Source: Streptomyces sp. NBC_01197 (lineage in GTDB: Bacteria; Actinomycetota; Actinomycetes; Streptomycetales; Streptomycetaceae). From it: a stretch of 64,000 nt of DNA. A program made the translations under genes and the position numbers. The notes beneath the pieces are model-generated. The model was given only the letters and a program-made list of their open reading frames with translations. It was not told the origin of the DNA and did not search any database. The stretch covers positions 3,235,001-3,299,000 of the forward strand of contig NZ_CP108569.1 of the NCBI RefSeq assembly GCF_036010505.1. Reading direction: 5' to 3'. How positions within the stretch are numbered: the stretch's first letter is position 1; the number at the start of each line of letters is the position of its first letter. Of this stretch, positions 35,403-45,900 are shown one piece after another.

Positions 35403-36419
35403 TTACTCCGCCTCGCGCAGGTCGAGACCGATGTCGAGGATCGGCGACGAGTGCGTGAGCCCGCCGACCGCGAGGTAATCGACGCCCGTCTCCGCGTAGG
35501 CACGGGCCGAATCCAGGGTGAGCCGGCCCGAGGACTCCAGGCGGGCGCGGCCGCCGACGAGTGCGACGGCCTCCGCGGTCTGCTCCGGGGTGAGGTTGTC
35601 CAGCAGGATCAGGTCGGCGCCCGCGTCCAGGACCTCGGTGACCTGGGCGAGGGTGTCCACCTCGATCTCGATGGCGAGGTCGGGGAATCCGGCGCGTACG
35701 AGCTTGAACGCCTCGGCGACGCCGCCGGCCGCGACCACGTGGTTGTCCTTGACCAGGGCCGCGTCGGAGAGGGACATCCGGTGGTTGACACCGCCGCCGC
35801 AGCGCACCGCGTACTTCTCCAGGGCGCGCAGCCCCGGTGTGGTCTTGCGGGTGTCGCGGACCTTGGCCTTGGTGCCTTCGAGCACGTCGGCCCACGCGCG
35901 GGTGGCGGTCGCGATGCCGGAGAGGCGGCACAGCAGGTTGAGTGCGCTGCGCTCGGCGGTCAGCAGGTCGCGGGTGCGGGTGGTGACCGAGAGCAGCTTC
36001 TGGCCTGCGGCGACGCGTTCGCCGTCCTCGGCGTGCCGCTCGACCTCGAAGGCGTCGGTGCAGACGATCGAGAGGACCGCTTCGGCGACGCGCAGGCCCG
36101 CGACCGTACCGGCCTGGCGGGCGGTGAAGTCGCCGGTGGCGACGGCGTCGGCGGGGACGGTCGCGACGCTCGTCACGTCCACGCCCCCGTCCAGGTCCTC
36201 GTCGATGGCGAGGTGCGCGATGTCCTCGACCAGCACCGGGTCGAGCCCCGAAGCGGCCAGCAGCTCGGCGAGAGCTGGGTCGAGACCGCACTCCATCGGG
36301 TCGGATCCGTCATAGCCGTCGCCGCAGGCGCACGCGTCGCCGCAGCCGCCCACCGGCTCGGCGCTCGCGGCATCGTCGCCGATCCGGTGGACGGGGAGGT
36401 CTGGGGTGGTCACGGTCAC
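35403..36419 (-). CDS. nadC: Nicotinate-nucleotide pyrophosphorylase (quinolinate PRTase)
   Basis: The enzyme converts quinolinate and PRPP to nicotinate mononucleotide in de novo NAD synthesis. The 338-residue protein has the family core (RKTTPGLRALEKYAV, GGGVNHRMSLSDAALVKDNH, DLILLDNLTPEQ). It begins with about 48 extra residues containing a Cys cluster (C26, C30, C32, C44) not needed for the known fold. GTG 36419 overlaps the nadB stop as GTGA; GTG 36413 is better spaced from AGGAG and is an alternative start. Confidence 0.95.
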   Translation of the reverse strand: MTVTTPDLPVHRIGDDAASAEPVGGCGDACACGDGYDGSDPMECGLDPALAELLAASGLDPVLVEDIAHLAIDEDLDGGVDVTSVATVPADAVATGDFTARQAGTVAGLRVAEAVLSIVCTDAFEVERHAEDGERVAAGQKLLSVTTRTRDLLTAERSALNLLCRLSGIATATRAWADVLEGTKAKVRDTRKTTPGLRALEKYAVRCGGGVNHRMSLSDAALVKDNHVVAAGGVAEAFKLVRAGFPDLAIEIEVDTLAQVTEVLDAGADLILLDNLTPEQTAEAVALVGGRARLESSGRLTLDSARAYAETGVDYLAVGGLTHSSPILDIGLDLREAE

Positions 36420-38206
36420 TGCTCCTGGGAAGGCTGAGGGAGGGTCGGGGGAAAGTCGGCGCTGTCCGTGGTGTGCACGGCGAGCGAACGGTCGGGGCGC
36501 AGCGTGACGACGAGGTGGCGGCGCCAGCCGGTGTCGTCGCGGTCCGCGTGGTCCTCGCGCCAGTGGCAGCCGCGGGTCTCCTCGCGGCGCTGCGCCGCTG
36601 CGGTGAGGACGCGGGCGACGCAGAGGAGGTTGGTCGCCTCCCAGGCCTCGACGCCCGGTTCGGCGGGCTTCATCGCGACGGCGGGCAGGGCTTCCGGGGC
36701 TCCGGCCGCTGCCGCGTCCATGGCGGCGCCTGCCGCGGCTTCCGCCACGGCTTCGGCCGCGGTCTGCGCCTCCGCCTCGGCGCGGATCGCCTCCAGCCGG
36801 TCCGCCGCACCGGCGAGGCTCTCCGCGGAACGGAGTACTCCGGCGCCCGCCGTCATGGTGCGCTGGATACGGAGCCGGGCCTCGGGCGGGAGGAGCGGGA
36901 GTGTGCCGGGCTCCCGCTCGCCCCGGGGTACGGCCGCCGCGGCGCGCACACCGGCGCCCGCAGTGACGATGTCGTCCGCGATGCGCTCGGCGAAGACCAG
37001 GCCCTCCAGGAGGGAGTTGGACGCGAGCCGGTTCGCGCCGTGCACGCCGGTGCAGGCGACCTCACCACAGGCGTACAGACCGGGAACGGTCGTACGGCCG
37101 TGCAGGTCGGTGCGGACACCGCCGGACGCGTAGTGCGCGGCGGGCGCGACCGGGACCGGCTCGGTCACCGGGTCGATACCGTGACTGCGGCAGGCGGCGA
37201 GGATCGTCGGGAAGCGCTGCTCCCACATCTCGGCGCCGAAGTGCCGGGCGTCGAGGTACATATGCTCGGTGCCGTGCTCCTGCATCCGGCGGGTGATGGC
37301 CTTCGCCACGATGTCGCGTGGGGCCAGCTCGGCCAGCTCGTGCTGCCCGGTCATGAAGCGGACCCCGTCGGCGTCGACGAGATGGGCGCCCTCGCCCCGT
37401 ACCGCCTCCGAGACCAGCGGCTGCTGGCCCTCGGCGCCCGCGCCGAGGAAGAGCACCGTGGGGTGGAACTGGACGAACTCCAGGTCGGAGACCTCGGCGC
37501 CGGCCCGGAGCGCCAGGGCCACGCCGTCGCCGGTGGAGACGGCCGGGTTGGTGGTCGCCGAGAAGATCTGGCCCATACCGCCGGTGGCGAGCACCACAGC
37601 GGGTGCGCGGACCGCGCCGACGCCGTCGTGCTGGCCCTCCCCCATGACATGCAGGGTGACACCCGCCGTACGGCCTTCGGAGTCGGTGATCAGGTCGAGG
37701 ACCAGGGCGTTCTCCACGGCGCGCAGTGCGGCCGCGCGGACCGCGTCGACCAGGGCGCGGGAGATCTCGGCGCCGGTGGCGTCGCCGCCCGCGTGCGCGA
37801 TGCGGCGGCGGTGGTGGCCGCCCTCCCGGGTGAGCGCGATCCCGCCGGTCTCGTCGGTGTCGAACCGCGCGCCGGTCGCGATGAGCCTGCGTACGGCGTC
37901 GGGGCCCTCCGTGACCAGGGTGCGGACCGCCGCCTCGTCGCAGAGACCGGCCCCCGCGACCAGCGTGTCGTCGAGGTGCTGCTGGGGGGTGTCGCCCTCG
38001 CCGAGCGCCGCCGCGATGCCGCCCTGGGCCCAGCGGGTCGAGCCGTCGTCGAGGCGGGCCTTGGTCACGACGACGGTGCGCAGCCCGGCCGCGGTGCAGC
38101 GCAGCGCGGTGGTCAGTCCGGCCACTCCGGATCCGACGATCACGACGTCGGCGTCGATCTCCCAGCCGGGGGCGGGGGCTTGCAGGCGTATTCCGGTTCC
38201 GGTCAC
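36416..38206 (-). CDS. nadB: L-aspartate oxidase
   Basis: This flavoenzyme oxidises L-aspartate to iminoaspartate, the first step of bacterial NAD synthesis. The 596-residue protein has the FAD motif [16 protein letters not shown] (20-35), the active-site stretch [26 protein letters not shown] and [21 protein letters not shown] in pieces. An Ala/Glu-rich insert lies near 480-530, before the C-terminal helical domain. GTG 38206 overlaps the panC stop (GTGA). nadA is not in the window. Confidence 0.95.
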   Translation of the reverse strand: MTGTGIRLQAPAPGWEIDADVVIVGSGVAGLTTALRCTAAGLRTVVVTKARLDDGSTRWAQGGIAAALGEGDTPQQHLDDTLVAGAGLCDEAAVRTLVTEGPDAVRRLIATGARFDTDETGGIALTREGGHHRRRIAHAGGDATGAEISRALVDAVRAAALRAVENALVLDLITDSEGRTAGVTLHVMGEGQHDGVGAVRAPAVVLATGGMGQIFSATTNPAVSTGDGVALALRAGAEVSDLEFVQFHPTVLFLGAGAEGQQPLVSEAVRGEGAHLVDADGVRFMTGQHELAELAPRDIVAKAITRRMQEHGTEHMYLDARHFGAEMWEQRFPTILAACRSHGIDPVTEPVPVAPAAHYASGGVRTDLHGRTTVPGLYACGEVACTGVHGANRLASNSLLEGLVFAERIADDIVTAGAGVRAAAAVPRGEREPGTLPLLPPEARLRIQRTMTAGAGVLRSAESLAGAADRLEAIRAEAEAQTAAEAVAEAAAGAAMDAAAAGAPEALPAVAMKPAEPGVEAWEATNLLCVARVLTAAAQRREETRGCHWREDHADRDDTGWRRHLVVTLRPDRSLAVHTTDSADFPPTLPQPSQEQ

Positions 38207-39069
38207 TGTGGTTCCCCGAAGGTCAGCGGGATGTTGTCGATCAGACGCGTCGTACCGACCCGGGCGGCGACCGCGAGTACGGCTTCGCCCCGGTGGCCCT
38301 CGGTGGCCTCGGTGAAGTCGGCCGGGTCGATCAGGGACAGGTAGTCCAGGGAGAGCGCCGCGCCGTCGAGGACGGCCCGCGCGGCGGCGCGCACGGCCGC
38401 GGGGGTGGCGGGGGTACTTCCGGCGAGGGCGTCACGGCCCGCGAACAGGGCGCGGGACAGGGCCAGCGCGGTGGCGCGGTCCGCGGTGGAGAGGAAGCGG
38501 TTACGGCTGGACATCGCCAGCCCGTCCGGCTCCCGGACCGTCGGTACGCCCACGATCCCGACCGGGAAGTCGAGGTCTCGCACCATCCGCCGTACCAGGG
38601 CGAGCTGTTGGGCGTCCTTCTGCCCGAACAGCGCGACATCGGGGCGGGTGAGGTGCAGCAGTTTGGCGACGACGGTGAGCATCCCGTCGAAGTGGCCGGG
38701 GCGCGCCGCGCCTTCGAAGCGCTCCCCCATCGGGCCCGCGGCGATCCGGACCCGGGGCTCACCGCCCGGATAGACCTCGTCGGCCGAGGGCGCGAAGACG
38801 GCGTCCGCACCCGCCAGTTCGGCGATGGCGAGGTCCGCTTCGAGGGTGCGCGGGTAACGGTCGAGGTCTTCACCCGCGCCGAACTGCAGCGGGTTGACGA
38901 AGACCGTCACGACGACCTGTCCGGCCTCGCCCACCTGTTCCCTGGCCGCCCGGACGAGGGTGGCGTGGCCCTCGTGCAGGGCGCCCATGGTCATGACGAC
39001 GGCACGGGGGGCGCCCCCGGGGGAGGCGTGCAGTTCGGCGGCCGTGTGCAGCAGCGCGGTCGCGGTCAT
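38203..39069 (-). CDS. panC: Pantothenate synthetase
   Basis: The enzyme joins pantoate and beta-alanine using ATP. The 288-residue protein has the HIGH-like motif [10 protein letters not shown] (26-35), [33 protein letters not shown] and MSSRNRFLS (KMSKS-like). ATG 39069 overlaps the stop of the DUF2520 gene (ATGA) and follows GGAGA by 6 bases. An open frame continues upstream for 580 codons but only mirrors other genes. Confidence 0.96.
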   Translation of the reverse strand: MTATALLHTAAELHASPGGAPRAVVMTMGALHEGHATLVRAAREQVGEAGQVVVTVFVNPLQFGAGEDLDRYPRTLEADLAIAELAGADAVFAPSADEVYPGGEPRVRIAAGPMGERFEGAARPGHFDGMLTVVAKLLHLTRPDVALFGQKDAQQLALVRRMVRDLDFPVGIVGVPTVREPDGLAMSSRNRFLSTADRATALALSRALFAGRDALAGSTPATPAAVRAAARAVLDGAALSLDYLSLIDPADFTEATEGHRGEAVLAVAARVGTTRLIDNIPLTFGEPQ

Positions 39070-39965
39070 CGCGTCTCTCCGTCCGCGAGGACTCCCAGCA
39101 GGTCCTGGGCCAGTTCCGGCTTGAGCAGCCCGTGCGCGAGGGCGCGGTCCGCCGTCGTACGGGCCATCGCGAGATAGCCGGCGACGGCCTGCGGTGCGTG
39201 CTTGCGCAACTCCTCGACGTGCACCGCGACCGTACCCGCGTCGCCCCGGGCGACCGGCCCGGTGAGCGCGGCGTCGCCGGACCTGAGGGCGTTGTCGAGG
39301 GCGGCGCCGAGGAGCGGCCCGAGCATCCGGTCGGGGGCCGACACCCCCGCCGTACGCAGCAGCTCCATCGACTGGGCGACCAGGGTGACCAGGTGGTTCG
39401 CGCCGAGGGCGAGCGCCGCGTGGTAGAGCGGACGGGACTCCTCCGAGATCCACTCGGGCTCGCCGCCCATCTCGATGACCAGCGCCTCGGCGGCGAGCCG
39501 CAGCTCGTCGGGGGCGGTCACGCCGAAGGAGCAGCCGGCCAGTCGCTGGACGTCCACCGATGTGCCGGTGAAGGTCATCGCCGGGTGCAGCGCGAGCGGC
39601 AGGGCTCCGGCGCGCAGGGCGGGGTCGAGCACTCCGGTGCCGAACCGGCCCGACGTATGGACCAGGAGCTGTCCCGGCCGGACCGCGCCGGTCTCGGCCA
39701 GGCCCTCCACCAGCGCGGGCAGCGCGTCGTCCGGCACGGTCAGGAGGACCAGCTCGGCGCGGGCCAGCACCTCGGCCGGGGTGACCAGGGGGACGTCGGG
39801 GAGCAGGACGGCGGCCCTGCGGACTGATGCGTCGGAGACACCGGACGCGGCGACCGGGCGGTGTCCGGCGAGCTGGAGCGCGGCGGCGAGCGCCGGGCCC
39901 ACCCGGCCCGCTCCGACCACGCCGACGGTGAGCCGCGCGGGGCGGGATTCTGCTGATGCGTTCAC
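39066..39965 (-). CDS. Rossmann/DUF2520 dehydrogenase-like protein
   Basis: The 299-residue protein starts with an NAD(P)-binding fold ([19 protein letters not shown], residues 12-30) and ends in a helical DUF2520 domain. The layout resembles ketopantoate reductase or ProC-like enzymes ([21 protein letters not shown]). It heads the panC-nadB-nadC-coaX chain. A homologue sits before panC in mycobacteria too, so a role in pantothenate synthesis is plausible but unproven. GTG 39965 follows GGAAGG by 9 bases. Confidence 0.82.
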   Translation of the reverse strand: MNASAESRPARLTVGVVGAGRVGPALAAALQLAGHRPVAASGVSDASVRRAAVLLPDVPLVTPAEVLARAELVLLTVPDDALPALVEGLAETGAVRPGQLLVHTSGRFGTGVLDPALRAGALPLALHPAMTFTGTSVDVQRLAGCSFGVTAPDELRLAAEALVIEMGGEPEWISEESRPLYHAALALGANHLVTLVAQSMELLRTAGVSAPDRMLGPLLGAALDNALRSGDAALTGPVARGDAGTVAVHVEELRKHAPQAVAGYLAMARTTADRALAHGLLKPELAQDLLGVLADGETR

Positions 39966-40083
39966 GTGGGACGGCCTTCCGTTCCAGTCCGCGAGGGGTA
40001 CCGGACGATTTCCCCGTCATGCTACGCCCAGGATTCGGGGTAACTCGTTGGACTGTCCACAGGCTGCGGACGAGGATCGGCGC

Positions 40084-41352
40084 ATGACGAACGAGGCGGA
40101 CACCACCGGGGCCGACGGCACCGGGCAGCACGGCGGGACCCGGCACGACAGCGGAGAGGAGCGGGCCGGCGGGGACGGGCAGACCGAACGGAGCGAACAG
40201 CCCCAGCAGGCTCAGCAGCCCCAGGAGGACGGAACACAGCGCAGGATCGCGGCGATGCGTGGCGCGAAACGGGTGCTGTCGAGGCCGCACGCGGTCCTCA
40301 CTCTGGGCGAGCAGCTGACCGCACTCGCGGCGGACGCGGGCACGGTGTACGACCTGGACGAGCCGGTGGACATATACGGCGGCGGGGTCGTCGCCGAGCT
40401 GGAGCGGCGGGTGGCCGGGCTGCTCGGGTTCCCGGCCGCCGCCTTCTTCCCCACCGGCACGATGGCGCAGCAGGTCGCGCTGCGGTGCTGGGCGGGACGT
40501 ACCGGTGATCCGGTGGTCGCGCTGCATCCGATGGCCCACCCCGAGCTGCACGAGCGGGGCGCTTTCGGAGCCGTGAGCGGGCTGCGTACCGTCCATCCGA
40601 CGTCCGCGCCCCGGCTCCCCACGGCCGCGGAGGTACGCGACTTCGAGGAGCCCTTCGGCACGCTGATGTTCGAACTCCCCCTGCGCGACGCCGGTTTCGT
40701 ACTCCCGACGTGGGACGAGCTGGTGGCGGTCGTCGCGGCCGCCAGGGAACGTGACGCGGTGGTGCATCTCGACGGCGCGCGGCTCTGGGAGTGCGCCCCG
40801 CACTTCGGCCACGGTCTGGAGGAGATCGCGGGGCTCGCGGACAGTGTGTACGTCTCCCTCTACAAATCCCTCGACGGCCTCTCGGGCGCCGTACTCGCGG
40901 GACCGGCCTCACTGATCGACGAGGCCAGGACCTGGCGCCACCGGTACGGGGGCGCCCTCTTCCAGCAGTACCCGGCCGCACTGTCCGGCCTGCTGGGCCT
41001 GGAACGGGAGCTGCCCCGGCTGGCCTCGTACGTCGCGCACGCGAAGGTCGTCGCCGCGGGGCTCACGGACGGGTTCCGGGCGGCGGGTGTGCCCTGGTTC
41101 CGGGTCAACCCCGAGGTGCCGCACACCCATCAGTTCCAGGTGTGGCTGCCGTACGAGGCGGATGGGCTGTCGGAGGCGGCGGTCGTGCAGGCGGAGGAGA
41201 CGGGGGTGGCGCTGTTCCACCAGTTCTATCCGGCGCCGGGCGGGGTGCCGGGGGTGTCGCTGACCGAGGTGACGGTGGCGGCGCCGGGGCTGTCGTGGAC
41301 CGCGGCGGATGTGACGGGGGCGGTCGAGGAGTTCGTACGCCGGGTGAGCTGA
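40084..41352 (+). CDS. PLP-dependent threonine aldolase/beta-eliminating lyase
   Basis: The 422-residue fold-type I PLP enzyme has a Gln/Glu/Gly-rich N-terminal tail of about 55 residues that should be disordered. Landmarks are [38 protein letters not shown] and the Lys-bearing [16 protein letters not shown]. Relatives cleave threonine or allo-threonine to glycine and acetaldehyde. ATG 40084 follows GAGGA by 7 bases. The exact amino-acid substrate is not readable. Confidence 0.85.
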   Translation: MTNEADTTGADGTGQHGGTRHDSGEERAGGDGQTERSEQPQQAQQPQEDGTQRRIAAMRGAKRVLSRPHAVLTLGEQLTALAADAGTVYDLDEPVDIYGGGVVAELERRVAGLLGFPAAAFFPTGTMAQQVALRCWAGRTGDPVVALHPMAHPELHERGAFGAVSGLRTVHPTSAPRLPTAAEVRDFEEPFGTLMFELPLRDAGFVLPTWDELVAVVAAARERDAVVHLDGARLWECAPHFGHGLEEIAGLADSVYVSLYKSLDGLSGAVLAGPASLIDEARTWRHRYGGALFQQYPAALSGLLGLERELPRLASYVAHAKVVAAGLTDGFRAAGVPWFRVNPEVPHTHQFQVWLPYEADGLSEAAVVQAEETGVALFHQFYPAPGGVPGVSLTEVTVAAPGLSWTAADVTGAVEEFVRRVS

Positions 41353-41627
41353 CGCAGGGGAGCGCGAAGCGCGGACCACCACTTCCCGGTCCGCTGCTTC
41401 CGGGACGGCTCGTTCCCGAGCCGCTCGTTCCCGGTCCGCTCGTTCCCCGACGGCCCCTTCCGGGGCCGCTGCTTCCGCCTACGTCTCGCGTCCGGCCGGT
41501 CCGTGCGCAGGTGGTCACGGATCTCGCCGATGGCTTCCCAGTCGTGCCGGCCCGGCAGGGGTGGCGCCGTCTCTCCCCGCTGGGCCGCGCGGTAGGCGTC
41601 GAGCATGTGCTGCTGGTTCGCGTTCAT
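41226..41627 (-). CDS. Small basic protein overlapping the lyase gene
   Basis: A 133-residue frame. The first 45 residues (MNANQQHMLDAYRAAQRGET, then APPLPGRHDWEAIGEIRDH) look like a short conserved Streptomyces protein. After them come a Lys/Arg tract and GNER repeats coded by a 15-bp tandem repeat (41408-41448), and the last 42 codons run antisense to the lyase gene. The C-terminal half may not be ancestral: repeat expansion or a frameshift could have extended it. ATG 41627 follows GGGTGGGG. Confidence 0.5.
   Translation of the reverse strand: MNANQQHMLDAYRAAQRGETAPPLPGRHDWEAIGEIRDHLRTDRPDARRRRKQRPRKGPSGNERTGNERLGNEPSRKQRTGKWWSALRAPLRQLTRRTNSSTAPVTSAAVHDSPGAATVTSVSDTPGTPPGAG
41408..41448. 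repeat. 15-bp tandem repeat in small basic protein gene
   Basis: GCTCGTTCCCG recurs at 41408, 41423 and 41438 with a 15-base period, and degenerate copies extend on both sides. On the minus strand it codes repeated GNER-type residues. Confidence 0.8.
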
Positions 41628-41726
41628 GGCCCCACCCTGGGCACCCGCCGGGGCCCCGGGCTCCCCATTTGACGAGCGCAGTCAATCGGCGGCCGGACTG
41701 TCGGTGGGGGCAGGCACCATGGACCC

Positions 41727-42845
41727 ATGAGCGTGGACATCGACATCACAGGGCTGCCGCCCGGGGGGATCACTTTCGAGCTGTCTCCCCTGGCGGAGCT
41801 CGGCAATGCTCTGCATGTGCTGTCCGAACCGGGACACCATCCGGGGCTGCACGGCTGGGCCACGGCGACGGCCGCCGCGCTGGAGCCGGACCTCGCCGAC
41901 CGGCTGCACGAAGCGGACTTCCTGTGGCGCTCCACGTTCTCGGACATCTTCATGCCGTTCGCGGGCGCCCAGCACGGCGGTGGCAGGCCCGGGGCGACCC
42001 TCGCCGAGGATCTGGATCTGCTCGACCTGCTGACCGACGATGAATTCGTGACGGTCGCGCTGGAGTTCACCTGCTCCGTCACCTACGACCTCGGCGGCCC
42101 CTCGCCACTCACGGACGCGGGGGTCCGCAACCGCGCGCTGGACCTCGCGGCGGCCCGCGGCCCCCGGCAGCTCGACTTCACCGGGCATCTGCTGAACGAC
42201 CCGGTCACCGTGCGGGCCTGGATCCGGCGGCTCTTCAAGGACTGCGAGCAGGCGTTCTTCGGCGACACCTGGCGCCGCATACGGATCCAACTGGCCGCCG
42301 ACGCCCGGCACAAGACCGAGATCCTGCGGCACAAGGGCCTGGCCGACGCGATGACCGCGGTCTCCGCCGCCCTGTCACTGGACAGCACGGGCACCAGGAT
42401 CAGCGCCGACAAGCTCGCCGAGGGCCGTTCGGCCGCGGTGGGCGCGCCCGCCGGGGACGGCCTCACCTTCGTACCGACCAGCTTCGGCTGGCCCCATCTG
42501 CTGGTTCTGCACCGCCCGGGCTGGCGCCCGGCGATCCAGTACCCGGTCGCCGCACCCGAGTTGCCGTCCCCGGCGTCGGTCGAGCTGCTGAAGCTGCGGC
42601 TGGAGGCGCTGGCCCACCCGATGCGGATGCGGATGTGCCGGGGGCTGGCCCGCTCCCCGCGCACCACGGGCGAACTGGCCGACACGCACGGCATATCCGC
42701 GCCGGAGATCTCCCGCCATCTGGCGGTCCTGAAGCGGGCCGGCCTGATCACCACCAAGCGGCGCGGGCGGTATGTCCTGCACCAGCTGGACCTCACCGTG
42801 GTGGCCAGGCTCGGCAGCGACTTCCTGGAGGGGGTGCTGCGCTGA
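41727..42845 (+). CDS. DUF5937/ArsR-type winged-helix regulator
   Basis: The 372-residue protein has a large N-terminal domain (GITFELSPLAELGNALHVL) of the DUF5937 type and a C-terminal ArsR-like winged helix (RLEALAHPMRMRMCRGLARS, TTGELADTHGISAPEISRHL, then AVLKRAGLITTKRRGR). Target genes are unknown; it stands next to no obvious partner. ATG 41727 has only a distant AGG, so the start is moderately uncertain. Confidence 0.8.
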   Translation: MSVDIDITGLPPGGITFELSPLAELGNALHVLSEPGHHPGLHGWATATAAALEPDLADRLHEADFLWRSTFSDIFMPFAGAQHGGGRPGATLAEDLDLLDLLTDDEFVTVALEFTCSVTYDLGGPSPLTDAGVRNRALDLAAARGPRQLDFTGHLLNDPVTVRAWIRRLFKDCEQAFFGDTWRRIRIQLAADARHKTEILRHKGLADAMTAVSAALSLDSTGTRISADKLAEGRSAAVGAPAGDGLTFVPTSFGWPHLLVLHRPGWRPAIQYPVAAPELPSPASVELLKLRLEALAHPMRMRMCRGLARSPRTTGELADTHGISAPEISRHLAVLKRAGLITTKRRGRYVLHQLDLTVVARLGSDFLEGVLR

Positions 42846-42869
42846 CGGCCGGCTCGGCCTGGCCCCCTC

Positions 42870-43547
42870 TCAGCGCGCCCCGGAGCCCCCGGCCCGGACC
42901 AGACCCGTTTCGTACGCCATCACGACCACCTGGACCCGGTCCCGCAGTTCCAGCTTGGTGAGGATGCGGCCCACATGCGTCTTCACCGTGGCCTCCGACA
43001 GCACCAGCCGCGCCGCGATCTCGCCGTTCGACAGGCCCTGCGCGACCAGCAGCATCACCTCGCGCTCCCGGTCCGTCAGCCGCGCGATCTCCTTGTGCTG
43101 CGGATCCGCGACCGTGCTCGGCAGCATCGGCGAGAAGCGGTCAAGCAGCCGCCGCGTGGTCGACGGGGCGACCACCGCGTCGCCGCTGTGCACGGACCGG
43201 ATCGCCCCGAGCAGCTCGGCCGGGGGCACGTCCTTGAGCATGAATCCGCTGGCGCCCGCCTTCAGCCCGGAGAAGGCGTACTCGTCCAGGTCGAACGTGG
43301 TCAGGATCAGCACCTTCGGCGCATCCGGCCGCGCACAGATCTGCCGGGTCGCCTCGACACCGTCCAGCCTGGGCATACGGACGTCCATCAGCACCACGTC
43401 GACCGCCGTCGACTTGAGCACGCCGATCGCCTCCGCCCCGTCGCCCGCCTCCGCGACGACCTCCATGTCCGGCTGGGCGGCAAGCACCATCCGGAAGCCG
43501 GTGCGCAGCAGCACCTGGTCGTCGACGAGCATCACGCGGATCGCCAT
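42870..43547 (-). CDS. NarL/LuxR-type response regulator
   Basis: A 225-residue regulator: receiver domain with DD at 9-10 and phosphoacceptor Asp55 in [10 protein letters not shown], then a LuxR helix-turn-helix ([20 protein letters not shown], then [20 protein letters not shown]). It lies 24 bases after the histidine kinase gene on the same strand and forms a two-component pair with it. The stimulus is unknown. Confidence 0.92.
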   Translation of the reverse strand: MAIRVMLVDDQVLLRTGFRMVLAAQPDMEVVAEAGDGAEAIGVLKSTAVDVVLMDVRMPRLDGVEATRQICARPDAPKVLILTTFDLDEYAFSGLKAGASGFMLKDVPPAELLGAIRSVHSGDAVVAPSTTRRLLDRFSPMLPSTVADPQHKEIARLTDREREVMLLVAQGLSNGEIAARLVLSEATVKTHVGRILTKLELRDRVQVVVMAYETGLVRAGGSGAR

Positions 43548-43571
43548 CTCGTAAGAATCCCTTCGATACAG

Positions 43572-44771
43572 CTAGTGGGCAGGCTTGAGCGGCAGCAGCG
43601 CGCTGATCCGGAAGCCGCCGCCCGGGCGCGGGCCCGCGTCCAGCGTGCCCCCGACCATGCCGATGCGCTCCCGCATACCGATCAGACCGTGCCCCTGACC
43701 GTCCGCTCCGCCGTCCTGGTACAACTCGTGCGCCGCACCCCGGCCGTCGTCCTCGACCAGCAGGCCGAGCCCGTCGTCGAAGTAGACGAGACGCACACTG
43801 GCGCCCACGTCGGGCCCGCCGTGCTTGCGGGTGTTGGTGAGCGCCTCCTGCACAATGCGGTACGCGGTCAGCTCCACGCCACTGGGCAGCGGCCTCGGTG
43901 TCCCCTCGATACGGAAGTCCACCGTCAGCCCGGCGACCCTGACCTGCTCGACCAGGTCCTCGATCTGCCGCACATCGGGCTGCGGGACGTACTCACCGCT
44001 CTCCGGCGCGTCACCGGTCCGCAGCACCCCCAGCAGTCTGCGCATCTCGGCGAGCGCCTGGCGGCCGGTGGACGAGATCGTCTCCAGCGCCTGCTTGGCC
44101 TGGTCGGGCGAGGCGTCCAGGACATAGGCGGCGCCGTCGGCCTGGACCACCATCACCGAGACATTGTGAGCGACGACATCGTGCAGCTCGCGGGCGATCC
44201 GGGCCCGCTCGCCGGCGACCGCCACCTTCGACTGCGCCTCGCGCTCCCGCTCCAGCCGGGCGGCCCGCTCCTCCAGCTGCGCGAAGTAGGCGCGCCGGGT
44301 CCGTACCGAGTCGCCCATCACCCAGGCCAGGAGGAACGGAACCGTCGCCACGACCGCGAAGACCGCCTGCTGCACCCAGCTGGTGACAGCGGCCTCGTGC
44401 CAGCGCAGCTGCGCCAGCGTCCCCGCGCACAGGCCGCCGATCAGGCCGAGCCGGGAGGCCCAGCGCTCGCCGTCGGCGGCGACGGTGTAGATGAGCGCCA
44501 GCATGGCCAGGTCGGCCGGCCCCGTCCTGACGTCGAAGACCAGCTGCGCCACCCCCAGCACCGTCACGAGCAGCAGCATCTTCTCGGGCGCCCGGCGGCG
44601 CAGGGCGACAGCCGTGCAGAGGCCCAGGAAGACCGGGACGGACTTGTAGTCCGGCCCGTGCCCCATCCGGGACGCGTCCCACTGCATCACCGAGAGCCCG
44701 AGGAGGATGACGGCCCAGAAGCCGTCGACCAGAGTCGGGTGTCTGCGGATGAAGGCGTAGAGACGCTGCAC
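43572..44771 (-). CDS. Sensor histidine kinase (HisKA_3)
   Basis: The 399-residue protein has four to five N-terminal membrane helices (to about residue 160), a coiled linker ([20 protein letters not shown]), the dimerisation/phosphoacceptor motif [20 protein letters not shown] and a HATPase domain ([29 protein letters not shown]). No extracellular domain is visible, so it may sense within the membrane. I choose GTG 44771, which lies 7 bases after TACGCT; an upstream TTG in frame is less likely. Confidence 0.9.
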   Translation of the reverse strand: MQRLYAFIRRHPTLVDGFWAVILLGLSVMQWDASRMGHGPDYKSVPVFLGLCTAVALRRRAPEKMLLLVTVLGVAQLVFDVRTGPADLAMLALIYTVAADGERWASRLGLIGGLCAGTLAQLRWHEAAVTSWVQQAVFAVVATVPFLLAWVMGDSVRTRRAYFAQLEERAARLEREREAQSKVAVAGERARIARELHDVVAHNVSVMVVQADGAAYVLDASPDQAKQALETISSTGRQALAEMRRLLGVLRTGDAPESGEYVPQPDVRQIEDLVEQVRVAGLTVDFRIEGTPRPLPSGVELTAYRIVQEALTNTRKHGGPDVGASVRLVYFDDGLGLLVEDDGRGAAHELYQDGGADGQGHGLIGMRERIGMVGGTLDAGPRPGGGFRISALLPLKPAH

Positions 44772-44867
44772 GTAACCCAGCGTAGCTATGCCGGACAGGT
44801 GCAAGGGTCAACCGGAGGACCGATCCGGTCGCCCGGTGAGTACTCCCCAAGGTGGAGACTTGACGCC

Positions 44868-45824
44868 GTGACTGATGAGTGGCGCGGGTGGCGTGAGGCG
44901 GCGGAGGCCGCGCTGTACGGGGCGGACGGCTTCTATCTGCGGCCGGAGGGCCCCTCGGCCCACTTCCGCACCTCGGTGCACGCCTCTCCGCTGTTCGCAT
45001 CGGCCGTCGCCCGGCTGCTGACCGGGATGGGCATCGCGGAACCGGCCATGGTCGACATGGGGGCGGGCCGCGGTGAGCTGGTGACAGGGGTTCTGGCCGC
45101 GCTGCCCGCCGACTTCCCGGTACGGGCGTACGCCGTCGAACGCGCGCCCCGTCCGGCCGGGCTCGACGAGCGCGTCGTCTGGTGCTCCGAGCCGCCGGCC
45201 GGGGTGCGCGGGCTGCTCTTCGCGAACGAGTGGCTGGACAATGTGCCGCTCGACATCGCAGAGGTGGACCATGCCGGGACGCCGCGCTATGTGCAGGTCA
45301 GGACGGAGGACGGCGCCGAGCGGCTGGGCGGGCCGGTGACCGGGGCGGACGCGGAGTGGCTGGACCGCTGGTGGCCGCCGGAGGGGCCGGGTACGCGCGC
45401 CGAGATCGGCCGCCCACGCGACGAGGCGTGGGCCGCGGCGGCCGGAACACTGGAGGTGGGCCTCGCGGTGGCCGTCGACTACGCACACGCACGCACGGCC
45501 CGCCCGCCCTTCGGCACGCTCACCGGCTTCCGGGAGGGCCGGGAGGTGCGGCCGGTACCGGACGGGAGCTGCGACATCACCGCCCATGTCGCGCTGGACG
45601 CGTGCGCGCTGCCGGGTGCGGAGCTGCGTACCCAGCGGGAGGCCCTGCGCGCCCTCGGGATCAGCGGTGAGCGCCCGCCCCTGGCGCTGGCCTCGGCGGA
45701 CCCCGCGGCGTACGTCAGAGGCCTGGCGGCGGCGGGCGAGGCCGCGGAACTGGTGGCGCGGGGCGGTCTTGGGGACTTCGGGTGGCTGGCGCAGCGGGTG
45801 GGCGGGGGCCCGGGGCCCTGGTAG
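44868..45824 (+). CDS. MidA/NDUFAF7-like SAM methyltransferase
   Basis: This 318-residue methyltransferase of the COG1565 type has the MidA-style entry ([20 protein letters not shown], then [10 protein letters not shown]), motif [30 protein letters not shown] and the C-terminal [10 protein letters not shown]...[16 protein letters not shown]7 methylates an arginine of the 49-kDa complex I subunit. The next gene here, 76 bases on, is an orphan NuoD, the bacterial 49-kDa homologue. GTG 44868 follows GGTGGAG by 10 bases. Confidence 0.85.
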   Translation: MTDEWRGWREAAEAALYGADGFYLRPEGPSAHFRTSVHASPLFASAVARLLTGMGIAEPAMVDMGAGRGELVTGVLAALPADFPVRAYAVERAPRPAGLDERVVWCSEPPAGVRGLLFANEWLDNVPLDIAEVDHAGTPRYVQVRTEDGAERLGGPVTGADAEWLDRWWPPEGPGTRAEIGRPRDEAWAAAAGTLEVGLAVAVDYAHARTARPPFGTLTGFREGREVRPVPDGSCDITAHVALDACALPGAELRTQREALRALGISGERPPLALASADPAAYVRGLAAAGEAAELVARGGLGDFGWLAQRVGGGPGPW

Positions 45825-45900
45825 GGGCGCGGCGGCGCGGGCAGGTGCCGCGGGCGGGCCCCGGTGAGGTCACGGCTGCCTGCCGGGGATACTGGCCCGT

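Noticed and set aside
39070..40812. Open frame extending upstream of panC
   Set aside because: It continues for 580 codons antisense to the DUF2520 and lyase neighbourhood with no family similarity; PanC begins at 39069 with a good ribosome-binding site and an overlap typical of coupled genes.
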